A stretch of 64,000 nucleotides of DNA, from positions 1 to 64,000 of the forward strand of contig NZ_SJPF01000001.1 of the NCBI RefSeq assembly GCF_007859755.1, given 5' to 3'. The DNA is from Blastopirellula retiformator (GTDB lineage Bacteria; Planctomycetota; Planctomycetia; Pirellulales; Pirellulaceae). The position numbers and the translations under genes were made by a program. A model generated the notes under the pieces. The model made no database searches, was not told where the DNA came from, and was given only the letters and a program-made list of their open reading frames with translations. Below are positions 46,517-55,886 of this stretch, one piece after another (the stretch's first letter is position 1; each line of letters begins with the position of its first letter).

Positions 46517-46975
46517 ATGAGCGAGAAGTCCTTTCGTTCTCTGCGATTCCTAGCGGCATGGCAGAGCGTCGCGGTCATCGTCGCTTGTCTGGCCGGCTGC
46601 AGCAGTCAGCCTGATTGGCAAGCGGACGCCTATCCGACATCGGGTACCGTGCGAATTAACGGAGAAACGGCGATCAACGCTTTCGTGATGTTTCATTCGC
46701 TCGGGGGCGACGTCGACGTTCGCAAGTCGGAGCCCTGGGGCATCGTTGGCGCCGACGGCGTCTACCATGTCTCGACCTATGGCGATCAAGACGGCGCTCC
46801 GCTGGGGGAATACGCCGTGACGGTCACCTGGCCCAAGAACATGCGCGATCCGTACAGCAGCGATCGTATGAGCAACAAGTTCGCCTCGAAGGAGAAGGCG
46901 CCGTTGGTCGTGAACATCGCACCCGGCAGAAACGAACTGCCGCCCATCGAACTCAACGACGTCAAGCTGCGTTAG
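46517..46975 (+). CDS. Small lipoprotein, carboxypeptidase-regulatory-like
   Basis: A 152-residue lipoprotein whose ATG follows the previous stop directly. Signal with lipobox LAGC (…VAVIVACLAGC; Cys28). The mature part (YPTSGTVRINGETAINAFVM, GIVGADGVYHVSTYGDQDGA, GEYAVTVTWPKNMRD) is the beta-sandwich typical of planctomycete lipoproteins paired with DUF1559 genes. It is probably exported and anchored with that partner. The TAG stop lies in a TTAG motif that is repeated seven bases later. Confidence 0.85.
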   Translation: MSEKSFRSLRFLAAWQSVAVIVACLAGCSSQPDWQADAYPTSGTVRINGETAINAFVMFHSLGGDVDVRKSEPWGIVGADGVYHVSTYGDQDGAPLGEYAVTVTWPKNMRDPYSSDRMSNKFASKEKAPLVVNIAPGRNELPPIELNDVKLR

Positions 46976-47082
46976 CAGGCAGTTAGAGCCGCATCTGACG
47001 TGCACCAAGTCGTCCCTGACGCCCTCACCGATTCGTGACGTCCTCCAGATCGTTTGCGAAACGGTGAGCGGCGTTTTTTCGT

Positions 47083-49641
47083 TTACGGTTCGTCGTCGGC
47101 GGAATCACTGCTGGGACGATGCCGACCGATCAAACGCGTCACGTCGGCCAACACCTGCGGCAGCGCCCAACCGCCGGGAGACGCTAGATAGCGCGACGTC
47201 CAAACCGGCTTGAACTTCGACTTGTAGGCCCGCAGCCCTTCGAAGCTGTAGAAATGGTCCCCATGCCGATAGACCAGGCCGGCCACTTTATTCCACATCG
47301 GGGCCAGCTTGCGGTCTTCGATGCCGGACAGCGGCGCCATGCCGAAGTTGAACCACTCGTACCCTTGCTCCTTGGCCCACAGCAGCAGCTCAATGAACAG
47401 GAAGTCCATCAGCCCTGGGATCGACGAGTCGTAACGCATCAGGTCGATCGACGCCTCTTCCTTCGGCTCGTTGGCCAGGACATTGGCGAAGGCGACGATC
47501 TTCTCAGCGTCCCGAATCACCGCGATGTCGAAGTGGCGCAGATACTCTTCCTCAAAGAAGGCGAGCGAGAACCCTTTCTCAGCCGAGTTCTTTTCGGCCA
47601 ACCAACCGTCCGAGATCTCTCGCAGCCGCGGCATCAGTTCGGCCGTTTGATCGCGGGGGACGATCTCAAACGTGTAACCCGACTTCTGCAACTTGTTGCG
47701 GGTCGAGCGGAGACTCTTGAAGTGGTTGCCGGCGATCGAGTAGTCGCGAACCGGCACTCGGCCATCTTCTCCCAACTTCAGCAGCGTCAAACCTTGATCG
47801 AGATAAATCGACAGGCTCTCCGGCGCCACCTGGTAAAAGACGGGCCAGCCATGATAACGATCGCACAGCTCGCGAAACTTCCAGACCAGTTCCGACCATT
47901 GTTCGACCGGACCGACCGGGTCTCCCATCGCGACCCACGATCGCCGCTCGACGGCGTACATGATGAACGCCGTGTTGTCGTCGCTGAACAAAAAGCGTTT
48001 GTCTCCGAGCAGCGCCAAGGTCGACGAAACCCGCGGCGATTGGGAGACGATCGCCGCGACCGTCTCCAACTCAGCGGCGGTTGGCGGTTCGGTCCGTGGG
48101 CCTGGCGCCCGCGATAGCAACTTCCAAATGGCAAAGACCAGCACGACGACCGCCACGCCGACACTGGCCCGCAGGAAGCGCGATGCGTCGCCATGAAAGG
48201 TGAATTCCCACCACAGGTCGTTTTGGTAGTCGACGTGACGATAGCTGAAAAAGCCGAGCCACGTGGCGCTGACGAGCGCCAGCGCGAGCAGCGCCAGCCA
48301 ACCAGGCGAAAATCGCTCATGCACCAGCGAGCCTTTGCGATAGAACTGATCGCGACAGGCGACCAGCGCGATCAGGACCAGCGACAACAGAATCGCCGCT
48401 TCGTAGTCCAAGCCTTTCAGCAGCGACGTGATGATGCCGGCGACCAGCAAGAAGGCGGCGCCCCACCAGGCCGAGTCGAGCTTCAATTGCAGACCCCGCG
48501 CGGTCAAAAGCAATGCCACGCCGGCAACGCTTCCCAAGAAGTGCGAAGCTTCGAGAAACGAGAGTGGAATGTAATGCTTCAGCGTCGTGATCCGCTCGCC
48601 AATGCCAGGCGTGTTGCCCGACAACAGCAGCACAACGCCGGCGATGAAGGCTGCAAACGCCAACAGCGTTGGCAATAGCGACGAGGCGATCTGCCACGCC
48701 TGACGCGCAACCGGATCAAAGTGATGCCGATGAGCCCGATACTCCTGGGCGCCCAAGAGCAAAATGGCGACAAACAGCGGCAGCAGGTAGTAAATCACGC
48801 GAAAGACGAGCAGCGCCGCGACCACGTCATCCTTGGCGGTCGATTCGGTCAGCGTCAGAATCACCAGTTCAAAGACGCCGACGCCGCCTGGCACGTGCGT
48901 CAGCACGACGGCGATTTGCGCCAGCAGGAAGACTCCCAAAAACTGCGGATAGCTCATCCCCACGTCCGGCGGCAACAACACGTATAAGCAGCCGCACGCG
49001 ATCATGATGTCGGCGATGGCGATTCCCAACTGGCCGACGGCGATCCCTGGGCCAGGCAGGCGGATCTCGTGGCCGGCGATGGTGAACGGCTTCTTCCAGA
49101 GGAACGTCAGTCCCATGTAGACGACGGCGCTGGCGACCAGCAGCCATCCAAGTCCCGAGACCGACGTGATCGGCAAGTGCAAGTCAGGCGGCAGCGTGAA
49201 CGGATCGAGAATGAATGCCAGGCCGCCGATCGCGAAGACGCCAATCCAGAAGGTTCCCCCGAGCATGATCGAAATCTGCAGCACTTCGACCGACGAGAGT
49301 CCTAGTACCGAGTAAGAGCGATAGCGGACCGGCACCCCGCCCAGCGTGGCGCCAAAGTTGTAGCTGGCGGCGAAGCCGGTAAACGAGGCGAACGCGACTC
49401 GCAACAGCGGCAGCTTCCGGGCGATCGCCTTGAGCGCCAGCAGATCGTACCCGACTAGCACGACGTAGTTCAAAATCATCAGCACGATGCTGAAGGCGAT
49501 TTTCTGCGGCGGCATCGCGCTGAGACTCTCGCGGACGTCATGCCAGCGATAGTTACGAAGTTCATGCGCCAGCAGCCACGCGGCGGCGATAAAGATCAAA
49601 ACCGCGAGAAAGGGAGACAATCGTGACAGAAGTCGTTTCAT
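47083..49641 (-). CDS. mprF: MprF-type phosphatidylglycerol aminoacyltransferase/flippase
   Basis: An 852-residue bifunctional membrane protein. The N-terminal ~320 residues are the flippase part with eight or so helices (FTGFAASYNFGATLGGVPVR, VVLTHVPGGVGVFELVILTL); further helices run to ~510; the soluble C-terminal domain (~560-835) is the GNAT-like lysyl/alanyl transferase (FLFSDDNTAFIMYAVERRSW, VAMGDPVGP, RSTRNKLQKSGYTFEIVPRD, LMDFLFIELLLWAKEQGYEW, FNFGMAPLSGIEDRKLAPMW). It would transfer an amino acid from aminoacyl-tRNA to phosphatidylglycerol and flip the product. Length matches full MprF. Confidence 0.92.
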   Translation of the reverse strand: MKRLLSRLSPFLAVLIFIAAAWLLAHELRNYRWHDVRESLSAMPPQKIAFSIVLMILNYVVLVGYDLLALKAIARKLPLLRVAFASFTGFAASYNFGATLGGVPVRYRSYSVLGLSSVEVLQISIMLGGTFWIGVFAIGGLAFILDPFTLPPDLHLPITSVSGLGWLLVASAVVYMGLTFLWKKPFTIAGHEIRLPGPGIAVGQLGIAIADIMIACGCLYVLLPPDVGMSYPQFLGVFLLAQIAVVLTHVPGGVGVFELVILTLTESTAKDDVVAALLVFRVIYYLLPLFVAILLLGAQEYRAHRHHFDPVARQAWQIASSLLPTLLAFAAFIAGVVLLLSGNTPGIGERITTLKHYIPLSFLEASHFLGSVAGVALLLTARGLQLKLDSAWWGAAFLLVAGIITSLLKGLDYEAAILLSLVLIALVACRDQFYRKGSLVHERFSPGWLALLALALVSATWLGFFSYRHVDYQNDLWWEFTFHGDASRFLRASVGVAVVVLVFAIWKLLSRAPGPRTEPPTAAELETVAAIVSQSPRVSSTLALLGDKRFLFSDDNTAFIMYAVERRSWVAMGDPVGPVEQWSELVWKFRELCDRYHGWPVFYQVAPESLSIYLDQGLTLLKLGEDGRVPVRDYSIAGNHFKSLRSTRNKLQKSGYTFEIVPRDQTAELMPRLREISDGWLAEKNSAEKGFSLAFFEEEYLRHFDIAVIRDAEKIVAFANVLANEPKEEASIDLMRYDSSIPGLMDFLFIELLLWAKEQGYEWFNFGMAPLSGIEDRKLAPMWNKVAGLVYRHGDHFYSFEGLRAYKSKFKPVWTSRYLASPGGWALPQVLADVTRLIGRHRPSSDSADDEP

Positions 49642-49846
49642 GGGGGAAGTTCTAACTTACGACGGGGCGCAACGCTACAAATCGCCAAGCGCAATTCTCG
49701 CGATTTCTATTCATAAATCGGGTTGCGACCGCCGAAGACTCGATTTTTTTGCGTCCCCCTGGGGCTGGGTGTATGATCATGCGAACCGGCGCCTGCCGGT
49801 CGACCGGTACTCCTCCCTTTTCGACCCTTTCTCAGCGAAATCTCGC

Positions 49847-51457
49847 ATGCCTATCGAATTTGCCTGCCCGGTCTGCAGCAAACGGTTTAAAGTCGACGAA
49901 AAGCATGTCGGGCGTCAGACGAGCTGTCGCGCCTGCGGCGCCGCGATTACGGTCCCCGACCAGGGCGAAGCGGCCCTCTCTGGCGACACCACCGGCGGCA
50001 GTACGCTGTACGATCACTCTCAAAAAGAGCGTCGCGACCTTGGTATCTCGGTTGGCGACGAAGGGCTGATCGAATCGGTCTCGGAGCATATCGAACGGCA
50101 TTTCGGCAAGGTCGACAACGTCTATCACGAGCTGATCTCGGAAGGGATCCATGTCGACATTCACGTGATCAATCCGACCGAAGAGCAGCCGTTCTACACG
50201 CTGGTCACGACCGGCATGTCCGAACTGCCGATGACGACGCCCCCTGGCGCCGAAGATCTGGCCTACGCCGAGTTGGTGTTATGTCTGCCGGCCGACTGGA
50301 AATTGTCGCAGGAGGACTTTGAAGACGAGTCGAGCTATTGGCCGATTCGCTGGATGAAGATACTGGCTCGTTTTCCGCACGATTACGAAACGTTCTTCAC
50401 CCTTTCGCACACGATCCCCGGCGGCAATCCGCCCGAGGAATTTGATCCCAGCACGCCGATGGGCTGCTGGATGTTCGTCCCGCCGCTGATGTTTGAGGAA
50501 GAGTCGTGGGAGCTTCAGCACGAGGGACACACGATCAACTTCCTTTACATGCAGGCGCTGCATCTCGACGAGATGGAGTACAAGCTGAAGCAGGGATATG
50601 ACGAAGCGGGGGATCGCCTGCTGAACACGTTCAACCTGTTGGAGCTGATGGACATGCAACGTCCCAGCTTCTGTCACTTCGAGACTTCCGGCGACGGTCC
50701 GCGACAGCGCAAACAACTCAACGTGCAGTGCGCTTGCGGCGAGAAGGTCGCGATCGCGACCGCCAAGGGAGGCAGTTCGATCCCTTGTCCCCAGTGCGGC
50801 AAAGCGGTTTACGTCCCCGTTTCCACCTTAGCGCAAACGGGCCAGCGCCCCGAAGGGGCGGCCGCCTCGCATCCGGCTGGCGTGCGGATCAACCATCTGC
50901 GGTACTTTCAGTTCTACCCGGTTGAGATCTTGTGGTGGGCGATTCCGTCGATCCCGTTGGCGCTACTTGGCCAAACGATCCATTGGGGATTTTACGTGCC
51001 GATCGTGATCATGATCGGACTGTTCGCGTTGCGTTGCCGGATTGTGTCGTCGTACTTTCGCGATGGAGACACCTGCCCCGGCGTGATCGTCTCGATGGAG
51101 CCGCCGCTATTGGCGGTGCTGACCAATGTCTCCGCCGACCCTTCGTTCGACGAGCCGATCATGGTGATTAAGGTCCAGGCGCATAAGCTGAAAACGGTCG
51201 GGGGCGAACCAGCCAAGGTGGGACAGCGGATCGTCTCGGCCGCTTTTTATGAAGAAGATGCGGCCGAAAAGTATCCGGCCGAACCCAAACGGTGGGGCGA
51301 CTTCTTCCCGACCCCAATTGAATATGGCACGTCCGACCCCGCGGCGATCGACTATGTAAAGTCGCAAGTCTCCGACGAATCGTGGCGACAATTGAAAGAT
51401 GGCCTGAAACAGGTTCCTCGCCCCTTCGCGCCAGGCATTTATGACATTCAGGTCTAA
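49847..51457 (+). CDS. Zinc-ribbon / suppressor-of-fused-like / membrane protein
   Basis: A 536-residue protein from ATG 49847. An N-terminal zinc ribbon (FACPVCSKRFKVDEKHVGRQ ... CRACGAAITVP) is followed by a suppressor-of-fused (SUFU)-type domain (~65-275; FYTLVTTGMSELPMTTPPGA, YAELVLCLPADWKLSQEDFE, WPIRWMKILARFPHDYETFF, MFVPPLMF, MQALHLDEMEYKLKQG). A second zinc ribbon (CACGEKVAIATAKGGSSIPC ... CGKAV, ~300-325), two transmembrane helices (~370-410) and a C-terminal ~120-residue domain complete it. Bacterial SUFU proteins occur as immunity factors and in unknown roles. It is paralogous in its first ~280 residues to 51658-52500. Confidence 0.75.
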   Translation: MPIEFACPVCSKRFKVDEKHVGRQTSCRACGAAITVPDQGEAALSGDTTGGSTLYDHSQKERRDLGISVGDEGLIESVSEHIERHFGKVDNVYHELISEGIHVDIHVINPTEEQPFYTLVTTGMSELPMTTPPGAEDLAYAELVLCLPADWKLSQEDFEDESSYWPIRWMKILARFPHDYETFFTLSHTIPGGNPPEEFDPSTPMGCWMFVPPLMFEEESWELQHEGHTINFLYMQALHLDEMEYKLKQGYDEAGDRLLNTFNLLELMDMQRPSFCHFETSGDGPRQRKQLNVQCACGEKVAIATAKGGSSIPCPQCGKAVYVPVSTLAQTGQRPEGAAASHPAGVRINHLRYFQFYPVEILWWAIPSIPLALLGQTIHWGFYVPIVIMIGLFALRCRIVSSYFRDGDTCPGVIVSMEPPLLAVLTNVSADPSFDEPIMVIKVQAHKLKTVGGEPAKVGQRIVSAAFYEEDAAEKYPAEPKRWGDFFPTPIEYGTSDPAAIDYVKSQVSDESWRQLKDGLKQVPRPFAPGIYDIQV

Positions 51458-51610
51458 CTGCCTGTTGAAGAATGCCCTCGTGGCATTTTCCAACCTCGCT
51501 AGGCTCAGAGCATCGCTCTTCGCGGCTCGCAAAATAACGACTTACGTCGCTATTTTGGAATCGCATCCCTGCGATCACGCAGTCCGTCGAGAAAATCAAC
51601 GGACTGCTAA
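51454..51610. mobile_element. 149-bp MITE-like element, copy E, with CTAA duplication
   Basis: Interior 51458-51606 between CTAA at 51454-51457 and 51607-51610. Its left CTAA contains the TAA stop of the SUFU-like gene. It lies between two SUFU-like paralogues. Confidence 0.9.
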
Positions 51611-51657
51611 CCAGCGAAATCCTTCTCTTCTCTCGTAGCCAGTATCGCAACCACTTT

Positions 51658-52500
51658 ATGCCGATTCAGTTTCGCTGCGCCGTATGCAGCAAGAACTTCA
51701 AGGTTGACGAAAAGCATGTTGGGCGGAAGACGATCTGCAAAGGTTGCGGGACGATGTTCCTGGTCCCTCAGCCAGGCGAGCCGACGTCGATCGTCATCCC
51801 CAGCGAAGTCGATCTCAAGCCGCTCGTTCCGACGCTGCCGGCCGAGCCTCCCAAACGCGTGATCGATCGGGACGGGCGCCTCTTCGCCGCGATCAGCAGT
51901 CATGTCGAAAAGCACATCGGTTCGATTACTCGCATCTTCCGCGACTACGTCAGCGAGAAGAACCAGGTCGACATTCTGTGGGTCAAACCGACCCCCGTCG
52001 TCCCGTTCCATACGCTGGTGACCTGCGGCATGGCGGAAGCGCCGATGCCGGTTCCGCCGGAAGCGGAAGATCGCGCCTACGCTGAGATGCTCCTTTGCCT
52101 GCCGCAAAACTGGCCGATCGACGACGGCGCGCTCGCCAACGAGGCGATCTATTGGCCGCTCCGCTGGATGAAGCACATCGCCCGGCTGCCGCAAGAGAAG
52201 AAGACCTACATCGCCAAGTCGCACGTCCTGCCCAACGGCGTTCCGACGCGTCCCTTTCATACCAGCACGCCGATGTCGGCCTGGATGTTTATCCCGCCGC
52301 CGTTCGAGTCGGCCGAACTAAAACGGACGGCGGTCGGCGAGCGAACGGTCCATTTCATCGGGATGCAGGCGCTGCACATGAACGAACTCCGCTTCTTCTA
52401 CCAACATGGCTACGCCGAGACGCTCCGCCGCCTACAGGCCGAATTCCCCGCTCGAACGCTACACAGCATGCGTCGCCCCAGTTTTTTGACGCCGGGCTAG
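51658..52500 (+). CDS. Zinc-ribbon / suppressor-of-fused-like protein, short paralogue
   Basis: A 280-residue protein, ATG 51658, corresponding to the first half of the preceding gene: zinc ribbon (FRCAVCSKNFKVDEKHVGRK ... CKGCGTMFLVP) and SUFU domain (FHTLVTCGMAEAPMPVPPEA, YAEMLLCLPQNWPIDDGALA, WPLRWMKHIARLPQEKKTYI, MFIPPPF, MQALHMNELRFFYQHG, ending MRRPSFL like the longer protein's RPSFCHF). It lacks the second ribbon and membrane part, so it should be cytosolic. The pair arose by tandem duplication; the intervening MITE was inserted later. Confidence 0.75.
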   Translation: MPIQFRCAVCSKNFKVDEKHVGRKTICKGCGTMFLVPQPGEPTSIVIPSEVDLKPLVPTLPAEPPKRVIDRDGRLFAAISSHVEKHIGSITRIFRDYVSEKNQVDILWVKPTPVVPFHTLVTCGMAEAPMPVPPEAEDRAYAEMLLCLPQNWPIDDGALANEAIYWPLRWMKHIARLPQEKKTYIAKSHVLPNGVPTRPFHTSTPMSAWMFIPPPFESAELKRTAVGERTVHFIGMQALHMNELRFFYQHGYAETLRRLQAEFPARTLHSMRRPSFLTPG

Positions 52501-52597
52501 TTTCCCCGCGCCGGAAAATCTCGGCTAAAATCGGGAATTCTCGATTTCGCAAGAACGATCAAGATCCCCCTTCGTCCGCTCTCTAAAATTCGCAGTC

Positions 52598-53455
52598 ATG
52601 AACGCGACGCGCACACGATATGCCGAGAAGATCCTGAGGGTTCAGATCCTCATCCAAAACCACCTGGATGAAGATCTGTCGCTCGAAACGTTGGCCGATG
52701 CGGCAGGCTATTCGCCGTATCATTTCCACCGGGTCTTTCGCGGAATCGTGGGCGAGAGTGCGGATGACTACGTGCGCCGATTGCGAATGGAGCGGGCCGC
52801 TCAATCGCTACGGTATCGTCGTCGTTCGGTGCTCGAAGTCGCGCTCGACGCTGGATATGGGTCGCACGAGGCGTTTACTCGCGCATTCGTCCGCACTTTC
52901 GGCGTCACTCCGAGCGACTACCAGTCGCTGGAGCATCCACCAGCCGCGATCAAGGAGCACATCATGTCGACTGTCTCTTACGAAACGACCGACGTTCAAA
53001 TCAAAACGCAGCCTTCGCGCCGCATGGCCTACATTCGGGTCGTCGGCAAATACGATTTCGAAACGCTCAATCCCGCCTTCGGGAAAGTCCTGCAGTTCGC
53101 CGGTCAGAACGGTCTGATCAACGAGAAGACCGAGTGCATGGGGGTCTATCACGACGATCCGCTCGTCACCGACGGCGGCAAACAGCGCAGCGACGTCGGC
53201 TTTACCGTCGACGAGAACTTCCAGCCGACCGGCGAGATCCAGGTGCAAACCATCCCCAGCGGCCGCTGCGCCGTGCTGCGTCACAAAGGGCACTACGACA
53301 GCCTGCATGGCGCCTACAACTGGCTCTTCTCGGTCTGGCTGCCCGACAGCGGCTACGAACCGGGCAACATCGCGGCGTACGAAATCTACGTCAACGACGC
53401 CAGCCAACTGCCGCCAGAAGAGTGGCTGACCGATATCTGCATTCCGCTGGCGTAA
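52598..53455 (+). CDS. AraC family regulator with GyrI-like effector domain
   Basis: A 285-residue regulator of the Rob/SoxS-GyrI type. The N-terminal AraC HTH pair (~8-110; LIQNHLDEDLSLETLADAAG, YSPYHFHRVFRGIVGESADD, YVRRLRMERAAQSLRYRRRS, FTRAFVRTFGVTPSDY) is followed by a GyrI-like small-molecule-binding domain (~135-285; RMAYIRVVGKYDFETLNPAF, CMGVYHDDPLVTDG, CAVLRHKGHYDSLHGAYNWL, EIYVNDASQLPPEEWLTDIC). Such proteins sense amphipathic drugs or metabolites. No efflux gene is adjacent. An intrinsic terminator follows. Confidence 0.9.
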   Translation: MNATRTRYAEKILRVQILIQNHLDEDLSLETLADAAGYSPYHFHRVFRGIVGESADDYVRRLRMERAAQSLRYRRRSVLEVALDAGYGSHEAFTRAFVRTFGVTPSDYQSLEHPPAAIKEHIMSTVSYETTDVQIKTQPSRRMAYIRVVGKYDFETLNPAFGKVLQFAGQNGLINEKTECMGVYHDDPLVTDGGKQRSDVGFTVDENFQPTGEIQVQTIPSGRCAVLRHKGHYDSLHGAYNWLFSVWLPDSGYEPGNIAAYEIYVNDASQLPPEEWLTDICIPLA

Positions 53456-53473
53456 GGAAGGGGACAACCCAGT

Positions 53474-53522
53474 GGGCGCCGTTGACAAGTCTTCGTGGCA
53501 ACGGCGCCCCTATTTCTTTTTT
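53474..53522 (+). terminator. Intrinsic terminator after GyrI-AraC gene
   Basis: GGGCGCCGTTG / CAACGGCGCCC stem with a 14-base loop, followed by CTATTTCTTTTTT. Confidence 0.85.
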
Positions 53523-53761
53523 GTTCCTTCCTACCATGTCTCCGGCCGCGTTCTTCCCCGCGGCCTCCGTGTTCCCTTCTTCTATAACGGGGTCGAATTT
53601 CGAAGCTCATCGAACTTCCGCCGCGTCTGGCCTGTCTACCCCCGCATTGACCCGCCTCCGAATCTCTGGAAAATGTTGGGGTTCTTGAGGTTACATTCTC
53701 CGCTGTAGCGTCTGAAACATGCTCCGCGGCGGTTTTCGCCCCCCAATCAAGGCAATTTTCG

Positions 53762-55822
53762 ATGGCTGCGCCCGCCAAACGCCCCTCCAAGTATCAAGTC
53801 TTCCTGCTGTGGTCGAACGATACGGTCAAGGAATGCCGCGAGGTGCGGAAGTTCTTCAAAGAATTCAACAAAACGGTCGCCAAACCCAACTATGGCGTCA
53901 CGTTTGAAATCATCGACCACTGCTTCGATACCGACGATCAGGGGCATCCGGGCGCCGTGCCGTCGCGCGAGCTGCTGGAGAAAGCCCGTGAAACCCTCTG
54001 CCTGACGATTGGTCTGGGGTCGGACAACGAGGCGTCGCTGAACCCCTACACCCAAGAGACGGCCCAGCAAGAGCTGGATATCGTCCTGGAAAGCGCCAAG
54101 CAGACGCAACTGCTGCAGTGCGTGTGGTTTATGCGCAACGACCACAACGGCAATCGGGAAGACGTCGCCGGCGAAATGTACGATCTGCTCCGTCTGCCGG
54201 CCGGCCTGAAGCCCGACCAGGTCAAGCTGTTTGAGCCGACCGACGATTTCAAGGAAATGCTGGCCAGCGTCGTCACCAAGAAGCTGACCGCCAAGAATCG
54301 CCCCTGGACCGTAAGCGAAGACGAAGCGAACTTGTCGGCCCTGGAAGCGGCTCGCCGCCAGAAGATGCAGCAGCTGGTCGACCTGGGAATCGACCCGTGG
54401 GGCCAGCGATTTGACGATCACGTCGCGATCGCCGACGTCCGGACCAAGGAAGGCGAAATCACCGCCAAGACCGAAACGGTCGACGGCAAGGAATCGACCA
54501 ACTACACCGGGCCGAAGGTTCGCATCGCTGGCCGCATCGTCCTGATGCGCTCGGCGGGCAAGCTGATCTTTGCCGACGTTCGCGACCGGACCGGGCAGAT
54601 CCAGATCTTCATCGGCCAAAATCAGGTTGGCGAGCGGAACTGGAAAATCGCCCAGTGTCTTGACCTGGCCGACATCGTCGGGATCGACGGCGAGCTGAAG
54701 AAGACTAAGACGGGCGAACTGACCGTCTTTGTCGAAGAACTGCACTTCTTGACCAAGACCCTCGATCCGCCGCCGGAGAAGCACAAGGGCCTGACCGATC
54801 CGGAATTGCGTCAGCGGATGCGTTATCTCGACCTGGCGCACACCGACGGAGCGATCGAGCGGTTCGTCAAACGCATCGAGATCGTCAAGTCGGTCCGTCA
54901 GACGCTGTCCAACCAGGGCTTCCTGGAGATCGAAGGTCCGACGCTGCACGCCATCGCCGGCGGCGCCGCGGCTCGTCCGTTTATCACGCACCACAACGCG
55001 CTCGGCATGGAGCTATACATGCGGATCGCGCTCGAGCTGCACCTGAAGCGGCTGCTGGTGGGCGGCATGGAGCGGGTCTTTGAGCTGGGCCGCGTCTACC
55101 GCAACGAAGGGATCAGCCCCAAGCACAATCCCGAGTTTACGATGCTCGAGGTCTACCAGGCGTACGGCAACTATCGTTCGATGATGGACCTGACCGAAGC
55201 GATCATCACCGACGCTATCAAAGCTATCGGTGAGAAGTTCGAGCTGCCGTATGGCGAAACGCTGGTTAACTTCACCCCGCCGTTTGAGCGACGGACCTAC
55301 GCCGAGTTGTTCCAAGAGTGCACCGGCATCGATCCGACCGACGACAACGCCGTGAAGCTGTACGCGGTCAACCTGGGTCTCGACACCGAAGGGAAGCACC
55401 CCGACGTCATCCGCAACGAGATCTTTGAAGAGAAGGTCGAGGATTCGCTGCAGGGGCCGATCTTTGTGATCGATTATCCTGCTAGCATTTGCCCTCTGAC
55501 CAAGCGTAAGCCCGACAACCCGGCGGTCGCCGAGCGGTTCGAGCTTTTCATCAACGGCATGGAAGTGGCCAACGCCTACACCGAGCTGAACGACCCTGAT
55601 TTGCAGGACCAACTGTTCCGCACCCAGCTGGAAGGGCAGCCGGAAGAAGACTCGATGGCCAAGATGGACCATGACTTCATCCGGGCGCTGCGCAACGGCA
55701 TGCCGCCGGCTGGGGGTCTCGGAATTGGCATTGACCGGTTGGTCATGTTACTTACTAATACGCAGACGATTCGCGAGATCATTCTATTCCCCCTCCTGCG
55801 GCACGAAACGTCGCAAGAATAG
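53762..55822 (+). CDS. lysS: Class II lysyl-tRNA synthetase with extra N-terminal domain
   Basis: A 686-residue protein; bacterial LysS is about 500. From residue ~196 (ARRQKMQQLVDLGIDPWGQR) the normal LysRS follows: OB-fold anticodon domain (~240-330; IAGRIVLMRSAGKLIFADVR, DRTGQIQIFIG), catalytic domain with motif 1 (SNQGFLEIEGPTLHAIAGGA), motif 2 (FELGRVYRNEGISPKHNPEF) and motif 3 (GLGIGIDRLVMLLTNTQTIR). The first ~190 residues (YQVFLLWSNDTVKECREVRK ... LLQCVWFMRNDHNG) form an extra alpha/beta domain not typical of LysRS, recalling TIR-like or DUF4062-like folds. The frame is continuous, so the fusion is real unless a start after 54300 is used. Confidence 0.92.
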   Translation: MAAPAKRPSKYQVFLLWSNDTVKECREVRKFFKEFNKTVAKPNYGVTFEIIDHCFDTDDQGHPGAVPSRELLEKARETLCLTIGLGSDNEASLNPYTQETAQQELDIVLESAKQTQLLQCVWFMRNDHNGNREDVAGEMYDLLRLPAGLKPDQVKLFEPTDDFKEMLASVVTKKLTAKNRPWTVSEDEANLSALEAARRQKMQQLVDLGIDPWGQRFDDHVAIADVRTKEGEITAKTETVDGKESTNYTGPKVRIAGRIVLMRSAGKLIFADVRDRTGQIQIFIGQNQVGERNWKIAQCLDLADIVGIDGELKKTKTGELTVFVEELHFLTKTLDPPPEKHKGLTDPELRQRMRYLDLAHTDGAIERFVKRIEIVKSVRQTLSNQGFLEIEGPTLHAIAGGAAARPFITHHNALGMELYMRIALELHLKRLLVGGMERVFELGRVYRNEGISPKHNPEFTMLEVYQAYGNYRSMMDLTEAIITDAIKAIGEKFELPYGETLVNFTPPFERRTYAELFQECTGIDPTDDNAVKLYAVNLGLDTEGKHPDVIRNEIFEEKVEDSLQGPIFVIDYPASICPLTKRKPDNPAVAERFELFINGMEVANAYTELNDPDLQDQLFRTQLEGQPEEDSMAKMDHDFIRALRNGMPPAGGLGIGIDRLVMLLTNTQTIREIILFPLLRHETSQE

Positions 55823-55886
55823 AGCTTGCCGATAGATCCACGCCGGCACGGAAGCCGTCGTAGTCGATAAAGCCGAAGGATTGGCG

